From Microcaldota archaeon (GTDB taxonomy: Archaea > Micrarchaeota > Micrarchaeia > Burarchaeales > JAKAKT01), in contig JAPLWU010000074.1 of assembly GCA_026396425.1 (NCBI GenBank), forward strand, positions 1-9,215: a stretch of 9,215 nucleotides of DNA, written 5' to 3'. Shown piece by piece: positions 1 to 5,714 of the stretch (its first letter is position 1; each line of letters begins with the position of its first letter). The translations under genes and the position numbers were made by a program. The notes under the pieces were generated by a model. It did not search any database. It saw nothing but the letters and a program-made list of their open reading frames with translations, and was not told the origin of the DNA.

Positions 1-323
1 TTTCAGTCAGGAGGGATTCGAGGGGGAGGGGCTTCGGGAGCAGAATCCTTGCGGCGTGGATGAGGGGCAAAAAGAAAGTGCTGAACGAGGTTGCGAAGCC
101 TTCGGGGCGCAAGGATGCCCTGAAGAGGATACGGTTCTACAAGAGGATGGACTTCAAGCTCAATCGTTACGATTATGTGCAGCCGCCATACGGGAGAGGC
201 AAGAAGGCGGTCCCGCTCTATATAATGAGCTACCCGCAAAAGCTTGGCAGGAAGGAGTTTTTGAAAGCGAGGAGGATAATCCACCGGATTGTTTACGGAG
301 TTGAAACGCCATTTGCGGGATGA
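1..323 (+). CDS. GNAT-family N-acetyltransferase, C-terminal part (5' end outside window)
   Basis: The frame is open from the first complete codon (position 3) to the TGA at 321-323, giving 106 residues, so the gene starts upstream of the window. The visible part opens with RGRGFG, the acetyl-CoA pyrophosphate-binding RxxGxG signature of GNAT motif A. Further on, RFYKRMDFKL matches the FYxxxGF element near the end of the fold, followed by DYVQPPYGRG and VPLYIMSYP, a combination seen in a subgroup of small GNATs. The role would be transfer of acetyl from acetyl-CoA to an amine; the substrate cannot be read from sequence. An internal ATG at 60 exists, but starting there would remove the cofactor-binding motif, so it is not the true start. 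The 3' end overlaps the convergent DUF2797-type gene by 31 bp. Family assignment is fairly secure. Confidence 0.75.
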   Translation, partial: SVRRDSRGRGFGSRILAAWMRGKKKVLNEVAKPSGRKDALKRIRFYKRMDFKLNRYDYVQPPYGRGKKAVPLYIMSYPQKLGRKEFLKARRIIHRIVYGVETPFAG

Positions 324-1120
324 CCGTTCTTCCCCATCACGTATTTTCCTATGCAGCCCTTCATGTTCAATGCCAGCAGGCCGTCTTTCTCGAGGAAAAG
401 TATGTTGCCTTTTGCGCCGATGACTCTTCCGGCCAGTTGGTTCGTGAGCGAGGGCATGCAATTTAGTTTTGGGTAGTTCGGGGAGAGGTCGACAATTTCG
501 CTGGGCTCGAGCGATGGAAACTTGGCGAGCCTGGCAACCGCCGCTTCGAGCGCCAGTTTTGATTTTTGCGGCGTTTCCCTAAGCAGACTGATTTTCATCG
601 AAGTGGTGAGCGCGGTTTTGAACCCGAAATGCCATGCGAGAAGCGATTCCGTCTGGCGCGCCTCCATGCCGCTTTTCGATTCGGCGACTACCACCGCGCA
701 GTCGGCGCCCTGCTCGAGCCAGCGTTTGGGGTATCTCTCCTTCCCGCTCACGCCAACCTTGACAATCCCGCCGAATGAGGCGAGGTAGACGATGTGGGGG
801 GTTCGCATGCATTCGCTGAAATTCTGCTCAACAACGCATTCGCCCGTGCAGCGCGCGCACGTCAGCTCCTTCGAGCGGCAGGAGGCGCACTGCGTCCCGC
901 GAGAAATTTTCTGCTCCGGGCACGGGAATACGCCAAAAGGGGATGAGAATCCGATGCAATAGCGGGAAGTGCTCAAATCAAAATCGATATCGCCCTCGAG
1001 GACGAGGGAGGAGGCGTGGATGGGCGGGAGGGAGAACGTTGATGAGGGAGCGAGGTTGTGGGCGTCGCGAATCACCATTCTCGGTTTATCGTGCGAGTAG
1101 AAGCCGATTATGTGGAGCAT
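293..1120 (-). CDS. DUF2797-type Cys-rich protein
   Basis: This 275-residue protein of unknown function resembles DUF2797 proteins. The N-terminal third is followed by RYCIGF (residues 53-58) and a dense cysteine region: C55, C67, a CxxC at 78/81, a CxxC at 88/91, C95 and C104, likely binding zinc. Next comes HIVYLASFGGIVKVGVS (109-125), then R129 and RWLEQGAD (133-140). The YLA..G..KVGVS..R..RW.EQGA arrangement recalls the GIY-YIG nuclease fold, but I infer that relation from pattern only. The C-terminal part (about 210-275) looks like a small beta-rich domain. The start at 1120 has no clear Shine-Dalgarno sequence or TATA box. The gene lies 87 bp after the stop of the 159-residue protein on the same strand, so co-transcription is possible. 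Its stop lies inside the convergent GNAT gene. M15 is an alternative start. Confidence 0.7.
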   Translation of the reverse strand: MLHIIGFYSHDKPRMVIRDAHNLAPSSTFSLPPIHASSLVLEGDIDFDLSTSRYCIGFSSPFGVFPCPEQKISRGTQCASCRSKELTCARCTGECVVEQNFSECMRTPHIVYLASFGGIVKVGVSGKERYPKRWLEQGADCAVVVAESKSGMEARQTESLLAWHFGFKTALTTSMKISLLRETPQKSKLALEAAVARLAKFPSLEPSEIVDLSPNYPKLNCMPSLTNQLAGRVIGAKGNILFLEKDGLLALNMKGCIGKYVMGKNGHPANGVSTP

Positions 1121-1207
1121 GGTGGGGCCTTGGTAGTTGGGATGGAAGCTTTTTTCGGTGGGGAAGCTTTCCGCTGAATTTCGGTCTATCGAATGGGTTC
1201 TCGCCCT

Positions 1208-1687
1208 TCATCCGACTTTTCTTTTTTTATCCCGCCGTCCCATCAGCTCAGATTCCCTGCGACTCTGCACATCGTGCAGTACGTCGAAAATGTCCACCGT
1301 GGGTTTTTCTTCGGTCCATGTGGCGCCCGGGATTCCCTCTTTTTTTAATATCTCTTCGACTGCCTGGCGGCGTTTTTTTGTGGTGTATACTATGAGCACG
1401 GATGTGCCGAAAAACTCGTCTCCTGGCGGATTCTCTCTTATAGGATGCTTCATGCCCATGATTTCATTTCTCCGGACATACGGCTTGAGCTTCTCCGCGT
1501 ATTTGCGAACCGTCTCAAGCGGTGCACGAATGACGAACTTTCCCTGCGGTTCTGGCGAAGCCATCTGAAGAGGTCCCCAGTATTGATACTCCCGCCAGTA
1601 GTTGCGCGAGTTAAACTCTTTCATCTCGCCAAACCGAGTCAGAGAAATAGAGCTCAGTTTTTTCTTTGTGCGAGCAACAACGGACAT
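1208..1687 (-). CDS. Hypothetical protein, 159 residues
   Basis: I do not recognise this protein. It is charged and soluble, with a basic N-terminus (ARTKKK), an aromatic stretch NYWREYQYW (residues 29-37), and two segments that look like strand-helix units: KFVIRAPLETVRKYAEKL (about 50-67) and SVLIVYTTKKRRQAVEEIL (about 96-114). These could pack as two ferredoxin-like halves, which is inference only. The C-terminus is very basic (RRDKKRKVG), suggesting nucleic-acid contact. No signal peptide or membrane segment is seen. It is a believable gene because the frame is uninterrupted, the promoter box upstream is at the right distance, and it fits cleanly between purA and the DUF2797-type gene. 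The ATG at 1687 has no ribosome binding site, consistent with a leaderless mRNA; M22 is an alternative start. Confidence 0.6.
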   Translation of the reverse strand: MSVVARTKKKLSSISLTRFGEMKEFNSRNYWREYQYWGPLQMASPEPQGKFVIRAPLETVRKYAEKLKPYVRRNEIMGMKHPIRENPPGDEFFGTSVLIVYTTKKRRQAVEEILKKEGIPGATWTEEKPTVDIFDVLHDVQSRRESELMGRRDKKRKVG

Positions 1688-1710
1688 ATGAAATAATTTA
1701 CGTTTCCAGC

Positions 1711-1720
1711 TTAATAAACA
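1711..1720 (-). promoter_or_regulatory. TATA-like box for the 159-residue protein gene
   Basis: The minus strand reads TGTTTATTAA here, in the 54-bp gap between the purA stop and the ATG at 1687. Its centre is about 28 nt from the start codon, the spacing expected when an archaeal TATA box (about 26 nt before the transcription start) drives a leaderless mRNA. No Shine-Dalgarno sequence precedes the ATG. Inferred from position and composition only. Confidence 0.5.
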
Positions 1721-1741
1721 TTGGCAATGATGGACAGTGGG

Positions 1742-2728
1742 TTAGCGCCTGTCGATTATATCCTCGGCATCCGCACCCGTGCCGATTATCTTCGCCGGGA
1801 CGTGCAGTTCCGCCTCAATCTCCTCTACGAACTTTCTCGCCTCGTCGGTGAGTTGCGAATACTTTTTGGCATGCGCACAAGACGGGAACCGCACATCCAG
1901 CTTTGTCAGCGCAATAATGCTCGCGCTGTTTATCATCGCGGCATAGCGCAAATCGTCGAAGTGCAGCTTGTCCGAGACGCGCCTCGGCCTTCCTGTGACG
2001 GTTCCATACTCGGCGAAGCCCAGCTCCTTCGCTTTCTCAGGAGGAAGCTCGAACTTGAAGGGCCCGTTGCCAACGCGGGTGGTGTATGCTTTCACCACCA
2101 TTATTACATCACGGATGTTCTTGGGACCGACGCCTACATCGGCGGCCATCGTTGACGCGCTCGTATCCTTCGAGGTCACGAACGGATAGGTCCCGTAGAG
2201 AAGCGAGAGCATGAAGCCCTGCGTTCCCTCGATGAGCGCCTTCTTCGCGGCGTTGACTTCTGTTGGAACATCGCACAAATATTGGGCGAGTTCGGGAATT
2301 TCGGAAACGAGCTTGGCCGTTCTGTTAACCCTGTCCATGTTTGCCGGCCCGCAACCGGTCTTGGTCGTTCCTATCTTCTCGGAGTTGGCGCCGCCATCCT
2401 GCTTTATGTGCTCATCTGTTATGGCGGTGCAGCGCCTGTCGACTCCCACGCGCTTCTGTATGTCAAGCTCCGTCACCTCGCGCAGGAATACGCTCGGGCT
2501 CACGAGAACGCCCGCGCCTACGAGCAGGCGCGCCTTGTCGTAAACAAATCCCGATGGCACTTGGCGCAGCGAATACTGCCTCCCCTTGTAAAATACTTGG
2601 TGGCCCGCATTCGGGCCCACGCCGGAGCGCGCAATCACTTCGGGCTGGTCGTTCAGCGCGAGGTATGAGATTACCTTGCCTTTCCCCTCGTCCCCGAACT
2701 GGCCCCCGACTACGATGTCGCAAATCAT
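1742..2728 (-). CDS. purA: Adenylosuccinate synthetase (short archaeal form)
   Basis: PurA joins IMP and aspartate using GTP to form adenylosuccinate, the first committed step from IMP to AMP, in the cytoplasm. The 328 residues carry the family's motifs: GDEGKGK (12-18, with the catalytic Asp at 13), GPNAGH (38-43, catalytic His at 43), GTTKTGCGPAN, an EGTQG variant of EGAQG, YPFVTSKDTSAST, the GRPRR arginine loop and the GTP-base motif TKLD. Bacterial PurA is around 430 residues. The shorter length matches the archaeal form and is not a truncation, since both N- and C-terminal motifs are present. The start is fixed by a strong GGAGG seven bases upstream. A TnpB gene sits immediately upstream on the same strand, so purA either has a promoter inside that element or depends on read-through. 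No other purine gene is visible. Confidence 0.95.
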   Translation of the reverse strand: MICDIVVGGQFGDEGKGKVISYLALNDQPEVIARSGVGPNAGHQVFYKGRQYSLRQVPSGFVYDKARLLVGAGVLVSPSVFLREVTELDIQKRVGVDRRCTAITDEHIKQDGGANSEKIGTTKTGCGPANMDRVNRTAKLVSEIPELAQYLCDVPTEVNAAKKALIEGTQGFMLSLLYGTYPFVTSKDTSASTMAADVGVGPKNIRDVIMVVKAYTTRVGNGPFKFELPPEKAKELGFAEYGTVTGRPRRVSDKLHFDDLRYAAMINSASIIALTKLDVRFPSCAHAKKYSQLTDEARKFVEEIEAELHVPAKIIGTGADAEDIIDRR

Positions 2729-2735
2729 GAAAAAA

Positions 2736-2740
2736 CCTCC
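2736..2740 (-). promoter_or_regulatory. Shine-Dalgarno sequence of purA
   Basis: GGAGG on the minus strand followed by TTTTTTC and the ATG (seven-base spacing). It is the strongest ribosome binding site in the window and contrasts with the leaderless-looking starts of its neighbours, so purA is probably translated from a leadered or polycistronic mRNA. Confidence 0.8.
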
Positions 2741-2770
2741 GCAGTCCTATCGCCCGAAAAGGAATGTGAA

Positions 2771-3904
2771 CTACCACCAGACTAATCTGGCGGTATCCTC
2801 TTTCACAGACGAAACCCTTGTTTCATCTCCGGAAGCGTTACTTTCCGCAGTTCCTGCGGTAGCTCTTTTGAGTATATTTCTTGCAGCATTTATATCTCTA
2901 TCGACGAAGAGCCCGCAGAAAGGGCACGTGTGCATTCTTTCCGAAAGCGCTTTTTCCACAACCGCGCCGCAAGAGCTGCATTCCTTCGTCGTTCCTTCAG
3001 GGCTTACGAACTCAACCTTGCAACCAGCTCCTTCCGCCTTGTATGCAAGCATGTCCGCAAACTTTCTCCAGCCAGCGTCATGGATTGATTTTCCAAAATT
3101 GCCTTCCGCCATCTCCTTGCTCCGCAGATTCTCCAACGCAATGAGGGAATAGGCATTTACAAGCTCGCTTGAAAGCTTGTGGAGGAAATCGCTTCTGCAG
3201 TTGGCAATTTTCTCATGGACTCTTGCAACTTTCAATTTCGCTTTTTTCCTGTTCCTGCTGCCCTTCTCGCACCTTGAGAGGCGCCTTTGGCTTGAGGCGA
3301 GGCGCTCCTCGTGCTTCCTGAAATGCCGCGGGTTCTTGATTATTTTTCCGTCAGAAAGGGCTGCAAAGTTTGTCAGGCCCAAATCGATGCCTATCTTTTC
3401 TCCACAGTTTTTCTTCTGCTGCTCTTTATCTTCCCGAACGCAGAAGATTGCAAACCATTTTCCGGAGGATTCCCTTTTTAGAGTTAGGGTTTTTATTTTT
3501 CCTTTTATTTCCCTGTGTTGTTTAATTGAAAGTCCCCCGAACGGGGTGACCCTTAGTCTCTTCCCAAGGGAAAAGCCGGATTGTGGGTAATAAAGGCTCT
3601 TCATCCTGTCAGGGGACTTGAAGCGAGGAAAGCCGCACTCCTTTCCCTGCTTTTTCAGTTTGACCATGCGCCATAGCGCGTTATAGAGTCTGTGGGAGAG
3701 CGTCTGGGCGACTTGGGAGTGCAGTCCCGAATTTTTCACCATTTTTTGCATTTCCACTTTTGAAAGGAATCTTCCTTCTTCATTGTATTTCTTCTTGTTG
3801 GTTTCAAGCAAGCTGTTCCAGAGATCTTTTGAAACCCAGAGGTGGAAGTTAAGGGTTTTCTCCTGCGCTTTTGAAGGGTAGAGCCTGAACTTGTAAGCCC
3901 GCAT
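2771..3904 (-). CDS. tnpB: TnpB, RNA-guided nuclease of IS200/IS605-family elements
   Basis: TnpB proteins are compact RNA-guided DNA nucleases encoded by IS200/IS605-type elements and ancestral to Cas12. The N-terminus MRAYKFRLYPSKAQ is the classic TnpB opening, so I take the ATG at 3904 over the in-frame GTG at 3919. A RuvC-type nuclease domain has all acidic positions: IGIDLGLTNF (Asp 174), ALENLRS (Glu 258) and DRDINAARN (Asp 335/337). Between the last two lies a zinc finger, CSSCG (309-313) and CPFCG (327-331). The tail GDET followed by SSVKEDTA is also typical. At 377 residues with no stops or frameshifts it looks intact. No TnpA transposase is present nearby, so this is a stand-alone (IS1341-type) element dependent on a TnpA in trans, or a retained TnpB. 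Its guide RNA would derive from the 3' end of the gene. Confidence 0.92.
   Translation of the reverse strand: MRAYKFRLYPSKAQEKTLNFHLWVSKDLWNSLLETNKKKYNEEGRFLSKVEMQKMVKNSGLHSQVAQTLSHRLYNALWRMVKLKKQGKECGFPRFKSPDRMKSLYYPQSGFSLGKRLRVTPFGGLSIKQHREIKGKIKTLTLKRESSGKWFAIFCVREDKEQQKKNCGEKIGIDLGLTNFAALSDGKIIKNPRHFRKHEERLASSQRRLSRCEKGSRNRKKAKLKVARVHEKIANCRSDFLHKLSSELVNAYSLIALENLRSKEMAEGNFGKSIHDAGWRKFADMLAYKAEGAGCKVEFVSPEGTTKECSSCGAVVEKALSERMHTCPFCGLFVDRDINAARNILKRATAGTAESNASGDETRVSSVKEDTARLVWW
2772..2795 (-). repeat. Right-end hairpin of the tnpB element (probable guide-RNA 3' structure)
   Basis: On the minus strand TACCGCCAGA pairs with TCTGGTGGTA across a TTAG loop. The 10-bp stem is complete in RNA because its one imperfection is a G-U pair; in the plus-strand transcript the same position would be an A-C mismatch. 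The stem encodes the last residues of TnpB and includes the TAG stop. This position is where the right-end palindrome and the 3' part of the guide RNA lie in IS200/IS605 elements. Confidence 0.65.
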
Positions 3905-3925
3905 GGCGTTATAAACCACGGGGCG

Positions 3926-3933
3926 TATAAAAA
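3926..3933 (-). promoter_or_regulatory. TATA-like box of tnpB
   Basis: The minus strand reads TTTTTATA, centred about 25 nt from the ATG at 3904. No Shine-Dalgarno sequence precedes that ATG, so a leaderless tnpB transcript is likely. The spacing also supports the ATG at 3904 over the GTG at 3919. Confidence 0.5.
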
Positions 3934-3969
3934 GCTAAGAAAGGGGTAAGTTTCCGGTGAGTTCGCTGT

Positions 3970-4007
3970 ATATGCCCATTAAAAAGGGCGAGTTGACGTC
4001 GGCATAT
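3970..4007. repeat. Inverted repeat between tnpB and the divergent acetyltransferase gene
   Basis: ATATGCC (3970-3976) is repeated in inverse as GGCATAT (4001-4007). Within it GCCC (3974-3977) can alternatively pair with GGGC (3986-3989) across an ATTAAAAA loop. It could be the left-end palindrome of the tnpB element or an operator of the gene starting at 4022. ATTAAAAAGG at 3978-3987 is also the best TATA-like candidate for that gene. Confidence 0.4.
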
Positions 4008-4021
4008 TCTTAACGTTTGCC

Positions 4022-4564
4022 ATGCGAGATTATTTCGTGCTGCCTAAGTTCGGAATAAAACTGGTGGCCTCAAGAACGGGCCAGATTACTCTGCGGGAGG
4101 CTGAGAAGAGCGACCTTAGGGAACTAAATGAAATAGTGAACGAAACAGGGGTGAATCGATTTCTAATAAAGAAAGCTCCTGTTTCTATGAAAAGCACTCG
4201 GGATAATTTACGAAAGGTTAGAAGGGAGGGGATTCCTTGGATAGTCTGCGTTCATGAAGGCGGAGTAATCGGCGCAATGGATTTCCGCCAAGAGACTGGG
4301 AGGAAGTCGCACGTATGCGGTTTTGGAATGGCCTTCTCGAAGAGAGTTCACGGAAGGGGCTTGGCCGAGGCGACTGCCAACGCTTGCTTCGCCTGGCTTA
4401 AGAAGAACGGGATTGAAAAGATTGTCGCCGAAACCGATGAGGATAACTTGAGGGCGAGGGGCTTCTACAAGAAACTTGGCTTCTCGGAAAGGTGCATCCT
4501 GAAAAAGAACGTGAAGAGGGGGAAGCGATACGTCGGAACGGTAATAATAGAGAAGTTTCTTTGA
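4022..4564 (+). CDS. GNAT-family N-acetyltransferase
   Basis: A 180-residue protein with the layout of RimJ/RimL-like GNATs, which transfer acetyl from acetyl-CoA to protein N-termini or small amines. ITLREAEKSDLREL (about 22-35) is the typical first strand and helix. RVHGRGLAEA (about 108-117) supplies the RxxGxG-type acetyl-CoA loop. EKIVAETDEDNLRARGFYKKLGFSE contains the N.RARGFYKKLGF signature that closes the fold. About 20 residues precede the usual family start. The ATG has no Shine-Dalgarno sequence; a start inside this extension is possible. It is divergent from tnpB and is the first gene of a tight same-strand run, with 13 bp to the methyltransferase gene. The substrate is unknown. 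Confidence 0.85.
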   Translation: MRDYFVLPKFGIKLVASRTGQITLREAEKSDLRELNEIVNETGVNRFLIKKAPVSMKSTRDNLRKVRREGIPWIVCVHEGGVIGAMDFRQETGRKSHVCGFGMAFSKRVHGRGLAEATANACFAWLKKNGIEKIVAETDEDNLRARGFYKKLGFSERCILKKNVKRGKRYVGTVIIEKFL

Positions 4565-4577
4565 GAAGGGTGGTTCC

Positions 4578-5138
4578 ATGATGATTCCGGAAATTTTGAA
4601 AAAACTGAAGCGCGGGCCGCAGGTCATTCTGCCGAAGGATGCCGGCATTATCGTCGCGTTTACCGGAGTTGGAAAGAAGAGCATAGTTGTCGATGCGGGG
4701 GCTGGCAGTGGATGGCTCGCGGTTTTTTTGGGGAATATTTGCAAGAAAGTCGTCAGCTATGAACGGCGCGAGGATTTCGCGAAACTGGCCCGCGAAAACG
4801 TGAAACGGGCGGAATTGCGAAACGTGAAAATAAAGGAAAATGACGTTTTCGAGGGAATTGACGAGAGAGAAGTGGATTTGGTAACTCTTGACATGGGCGA
4901 CTCGCATTTGGCAGTTCCGCACGCCTACGCCGCGCTGAAAACCGGAGGCCATGTTTTCGGCTACCTCCCGCACGCCGAGCAGGTAACGAGGTTCAAAACA
5001 GAATGCGAGCGCGTCGGCTTCCGGGAAATACGCACATTCGAATGCATTGTCCGCGAAATGCTCGTGCGCGAGAGCGGGTTCAGGCCCGACACGACCGGGC
5101 TATGGCACACCGCCTACCTCGTTTTCGCGAGAAAATAA
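4578..5138 (+). CDS. trmI: TrmI/GCD14-like tRNA (adenine-N1) methyltransferase, short form
   Basis: TrmI-family enzymes use S-adenosylmethionine to make m1A at tRNA position 58 (57/58 in archaea). The protein has the family signature RGPQVILPKDAGIIV (12-26), the SAM loop VDAGAGSG (38-45), an acidic ribose-binding residue in YERRED (Glu 62), D89 after the next strand, LVTLDMGD (101-108, motif IV Asp 105) and a C-terminal LWHTAYLVFARK with the conserved His. It is only 186 residues. Archaeal TrmI is typically near 250 and has a small N-terminal beta domain that is absent here; the protein starts just before RGPQ. Motif IV is also unusual: LDMGDS replaces the common LDLPxP. The activity may therefore be altered. 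The start ATG-ATG at 4578 follows GGTGGTT. It sits between the GNAT and JAMM genes, 13 and 11 bp away, consistent with an operon. Confidence 0.8.
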   Translation: MMIPEILKKLKRGPQVILPKDAGIIVAFTGVGKKSIVVDAGAGSGWLAVFLGNICKKVVSYERREDFAKLARENVKRAELRNVKIKENDVFEGIDEREVDLVTLDMGDSHLAVPHAYAALKTGGHVFGYLPHAEQVTRFKTECERVGFREIRTFECIVREMLVRESGFRPDTTGLWHTAYLVFARK

Positions 5139-5149
5139 GAAGTGAGCGC

Positions 5150-5545
5150 ATGCCCGAAACCGGAACGAACGCAATAACTATAAGAATAAAACGGGAGGCG
5201 CTTGAATTCGCGCTCCATGCGGCCAGGAATACTTATCCAGAGGAGTTCATAGGCCTGCTCCGGAAGAATACGCAGGGCGAGATAAGCGAGATTCTCGTAA
5301 TCCCGAGGAGCACCTACGGAAGGGGGTTCTCGAGCATCGATTTGACGATGATTCCCTACACCTCGAACCACTGCGGGAGCGTGCACTCGCACCCTTCGCG
5401 CGCAGGGAGGCCCTCGAGGGGCGACCTCCTGTCCTTCTCGCATTTCGGGAGCATCAACCTGATTGTCTTCTACCCGTTCACGCAGAATGACGTGGCGGCT
5501 TACGATTCTGAAGGGAAAAAACTGGAATTCGAGGTAGTTGAATAG
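5150..5545 (+). CDS. JAMM (MPN+/Mov34) metalloprotease-like protein
   Basis: JAMM proteins are zinc isopeptidases; archaeal members can remove ubiquitin-like SAMP modifiers, and some bacterial relatives process sulfur-carrier proteins. The 131 residues include PEEFIGLL with the catalytic Glu at 32, and the complete zinc motif HSHPSRAGRPSRGD: His 79, His 81, Ser 89 and Asp 92. The length is that of a single MPN domain with nothing added, and all zinc ligands are present, so activity is expected. I chose the ATG at 5150: it is 11 nt after the methyltransferase stop, has a weak AGTGAG upstream, and places PEEF at the usual distance from the N-terminus. The same frame runs further upstream, but only inside the preceding gene. 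No ubiquitin-like gene is seen beside it, so the substrate is unknown. The last codons are echoed downstream at 5672-5711. Confidence 0.88.
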   Translation: MPETGTNAITIRIKREALEFALHAARNTYPEEFIGLLRKNTQGEISEILVIPRSTYGRGFSSIDLTMIPYTSNHCGSVHSHPSRAGRPSRGDLLSFSHFGSINLIVFYPFTQNDVAAYDSEGKKLEFEVVE

Positions 5546-5559
5546 ACAAAAAGAGGAGT

Positions 5560-5653
5560 CAATGACCGCGGGCTAAAGCCCGCGGCTTGCCGAGGCGATT
5601 TAGGCGGGTGCGCTCTTTGAATGGCAGTTGCGACCGCGCACCCGCGGTCATTG
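5560..5653. repeat. 94-bp inverted-repeat element with competing stems
   Basis: A perfect 13-bp inverted repeat bounds the segment: CAATGACCGCGGG (5560-5572) and CCCGCGGTCATTG (5641-5653). Inside are two further perfect stems that compete with it: CCGCGGGC (5566-5573) with GCCCGCGG (5578-5585) around a TAAA loop, and GCGGGTGCGC (5604-5613) with GCGCACCCGC (5636-5645). The outer stem uses bases from both inner stems, so the sequence can fold as one long stem or as two tandem hairpins. It lies between convergent genes. No flanking target duplication is visible. It could be a miniature mobile element, a bidirectional 3'-end structure or a small RNA. Confidence 0.65.
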
Positions 5654-5711
5654 TGGAACTGTTCGAAAACGAAAAAAACTCGAGTTCGAAGTCGTTGATT
5701 TGATAATTTGA
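5653..5711 (+). pseudogene. Probable degenerate 3' end of a second JAMM-like gene
   Basis: From 5673 the DNA repeats the last codons of the JAMM gene. Both encode KKLEFEVV, and over the 27 bases from the first AAA codon 22 are identical; all five differences are at third codon positions. The copy then runs on as DLII and stops at 5709-5711. Just upstream, GTG at 5653 opens VELFENE, resembling the YDSEG of the JAMM protein, but the two parts are out of frame by one A missing from the A-run at 5672-5678. The third-position pattern suggests the copy once coded for protein. Only about 20 codons remain, so the origin (tandem paralogue or related gene) is uncertain. Confidence 0.45.
5665..5680 (-). 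terminator. T-rich tract after the 887-residue gene
   Basis: The minus strand reads AGTTTTTTTCGTTTTC, about 35-50 nt beyond the TAA at 5715-5717. Archaeal transcription usually ends at U-rich tracts, so this is the most likely 3' end for the large gene, ahead of the inverted-repeat element. Confidence 0.4.
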
Positions 5712-5714
5712 TAG

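Larger units (their letters stand above)
2762..4007 (-). mobile_element. IS200/IS605-family (IS1341-type) element, boundaries approximate
   Basis: The element consists of a stand-alone tnpB with a hairpin at its 3' end (2772-2795) and an inverted repeat 5' of it (3970-4007) that may be the left-end palindrome. IS200/IS605 elements have subterminal hairpins, no terminal inverted repeats and make no target duplication, so ends cannot be fixed by eye. The right end must lie in the 42 bp between the tnpB stop and the purA ATG; I placed it at TAGTTCAC just after the hairpin. The left end could lie anywhere between about 3935 and 4020. Confidence 0.4.

Noticed and set aside
3..461. 152-residue open frame on the minus strand
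   Set aside because: It lies opposite the GNAT end and shadows the DUF2797-type gene. Its composition is arginine- and proline-rich, with no recognisable motif, typical of an antisense frame.
1144..1170. Direct repeat GGAAGCTTT (1144-1152 and 1162-1170) in the gap upstream of the DUF2797-type gene
   Set aside because: Nine bases and two copies only, with no promoter at a useful distance; chance is a sufficient explanation.
2281..2730. Plus-strand open frames across purA (e.g. 2282-2668 and 2341-2730)
   Set aside because: purA is certain on the other strand; these frames are low-complexity shadows without motifs.
3905..3919. GTG start for TnpB at 3919, adding five residues
   Set aside because: The family begins at MRAYKFRLYP, and the TATA-like box spacing fits the ATG at 3904 better.
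5003..5149. Longer JAMM protein starting inside the methyltransferase gene
   Set aside because: The extension is arginine-rich, overlaps a conserved coding sequence in another frame, and is unnecessary for the MPN domain.
5640..5700. tRNA gene suggested by GTTCGAAAAC near 5661
   Set aside because: The bases flanking the apparent T-loop do not form a T-stem, and no acceptor, D or anticodon arms can be placed around it.
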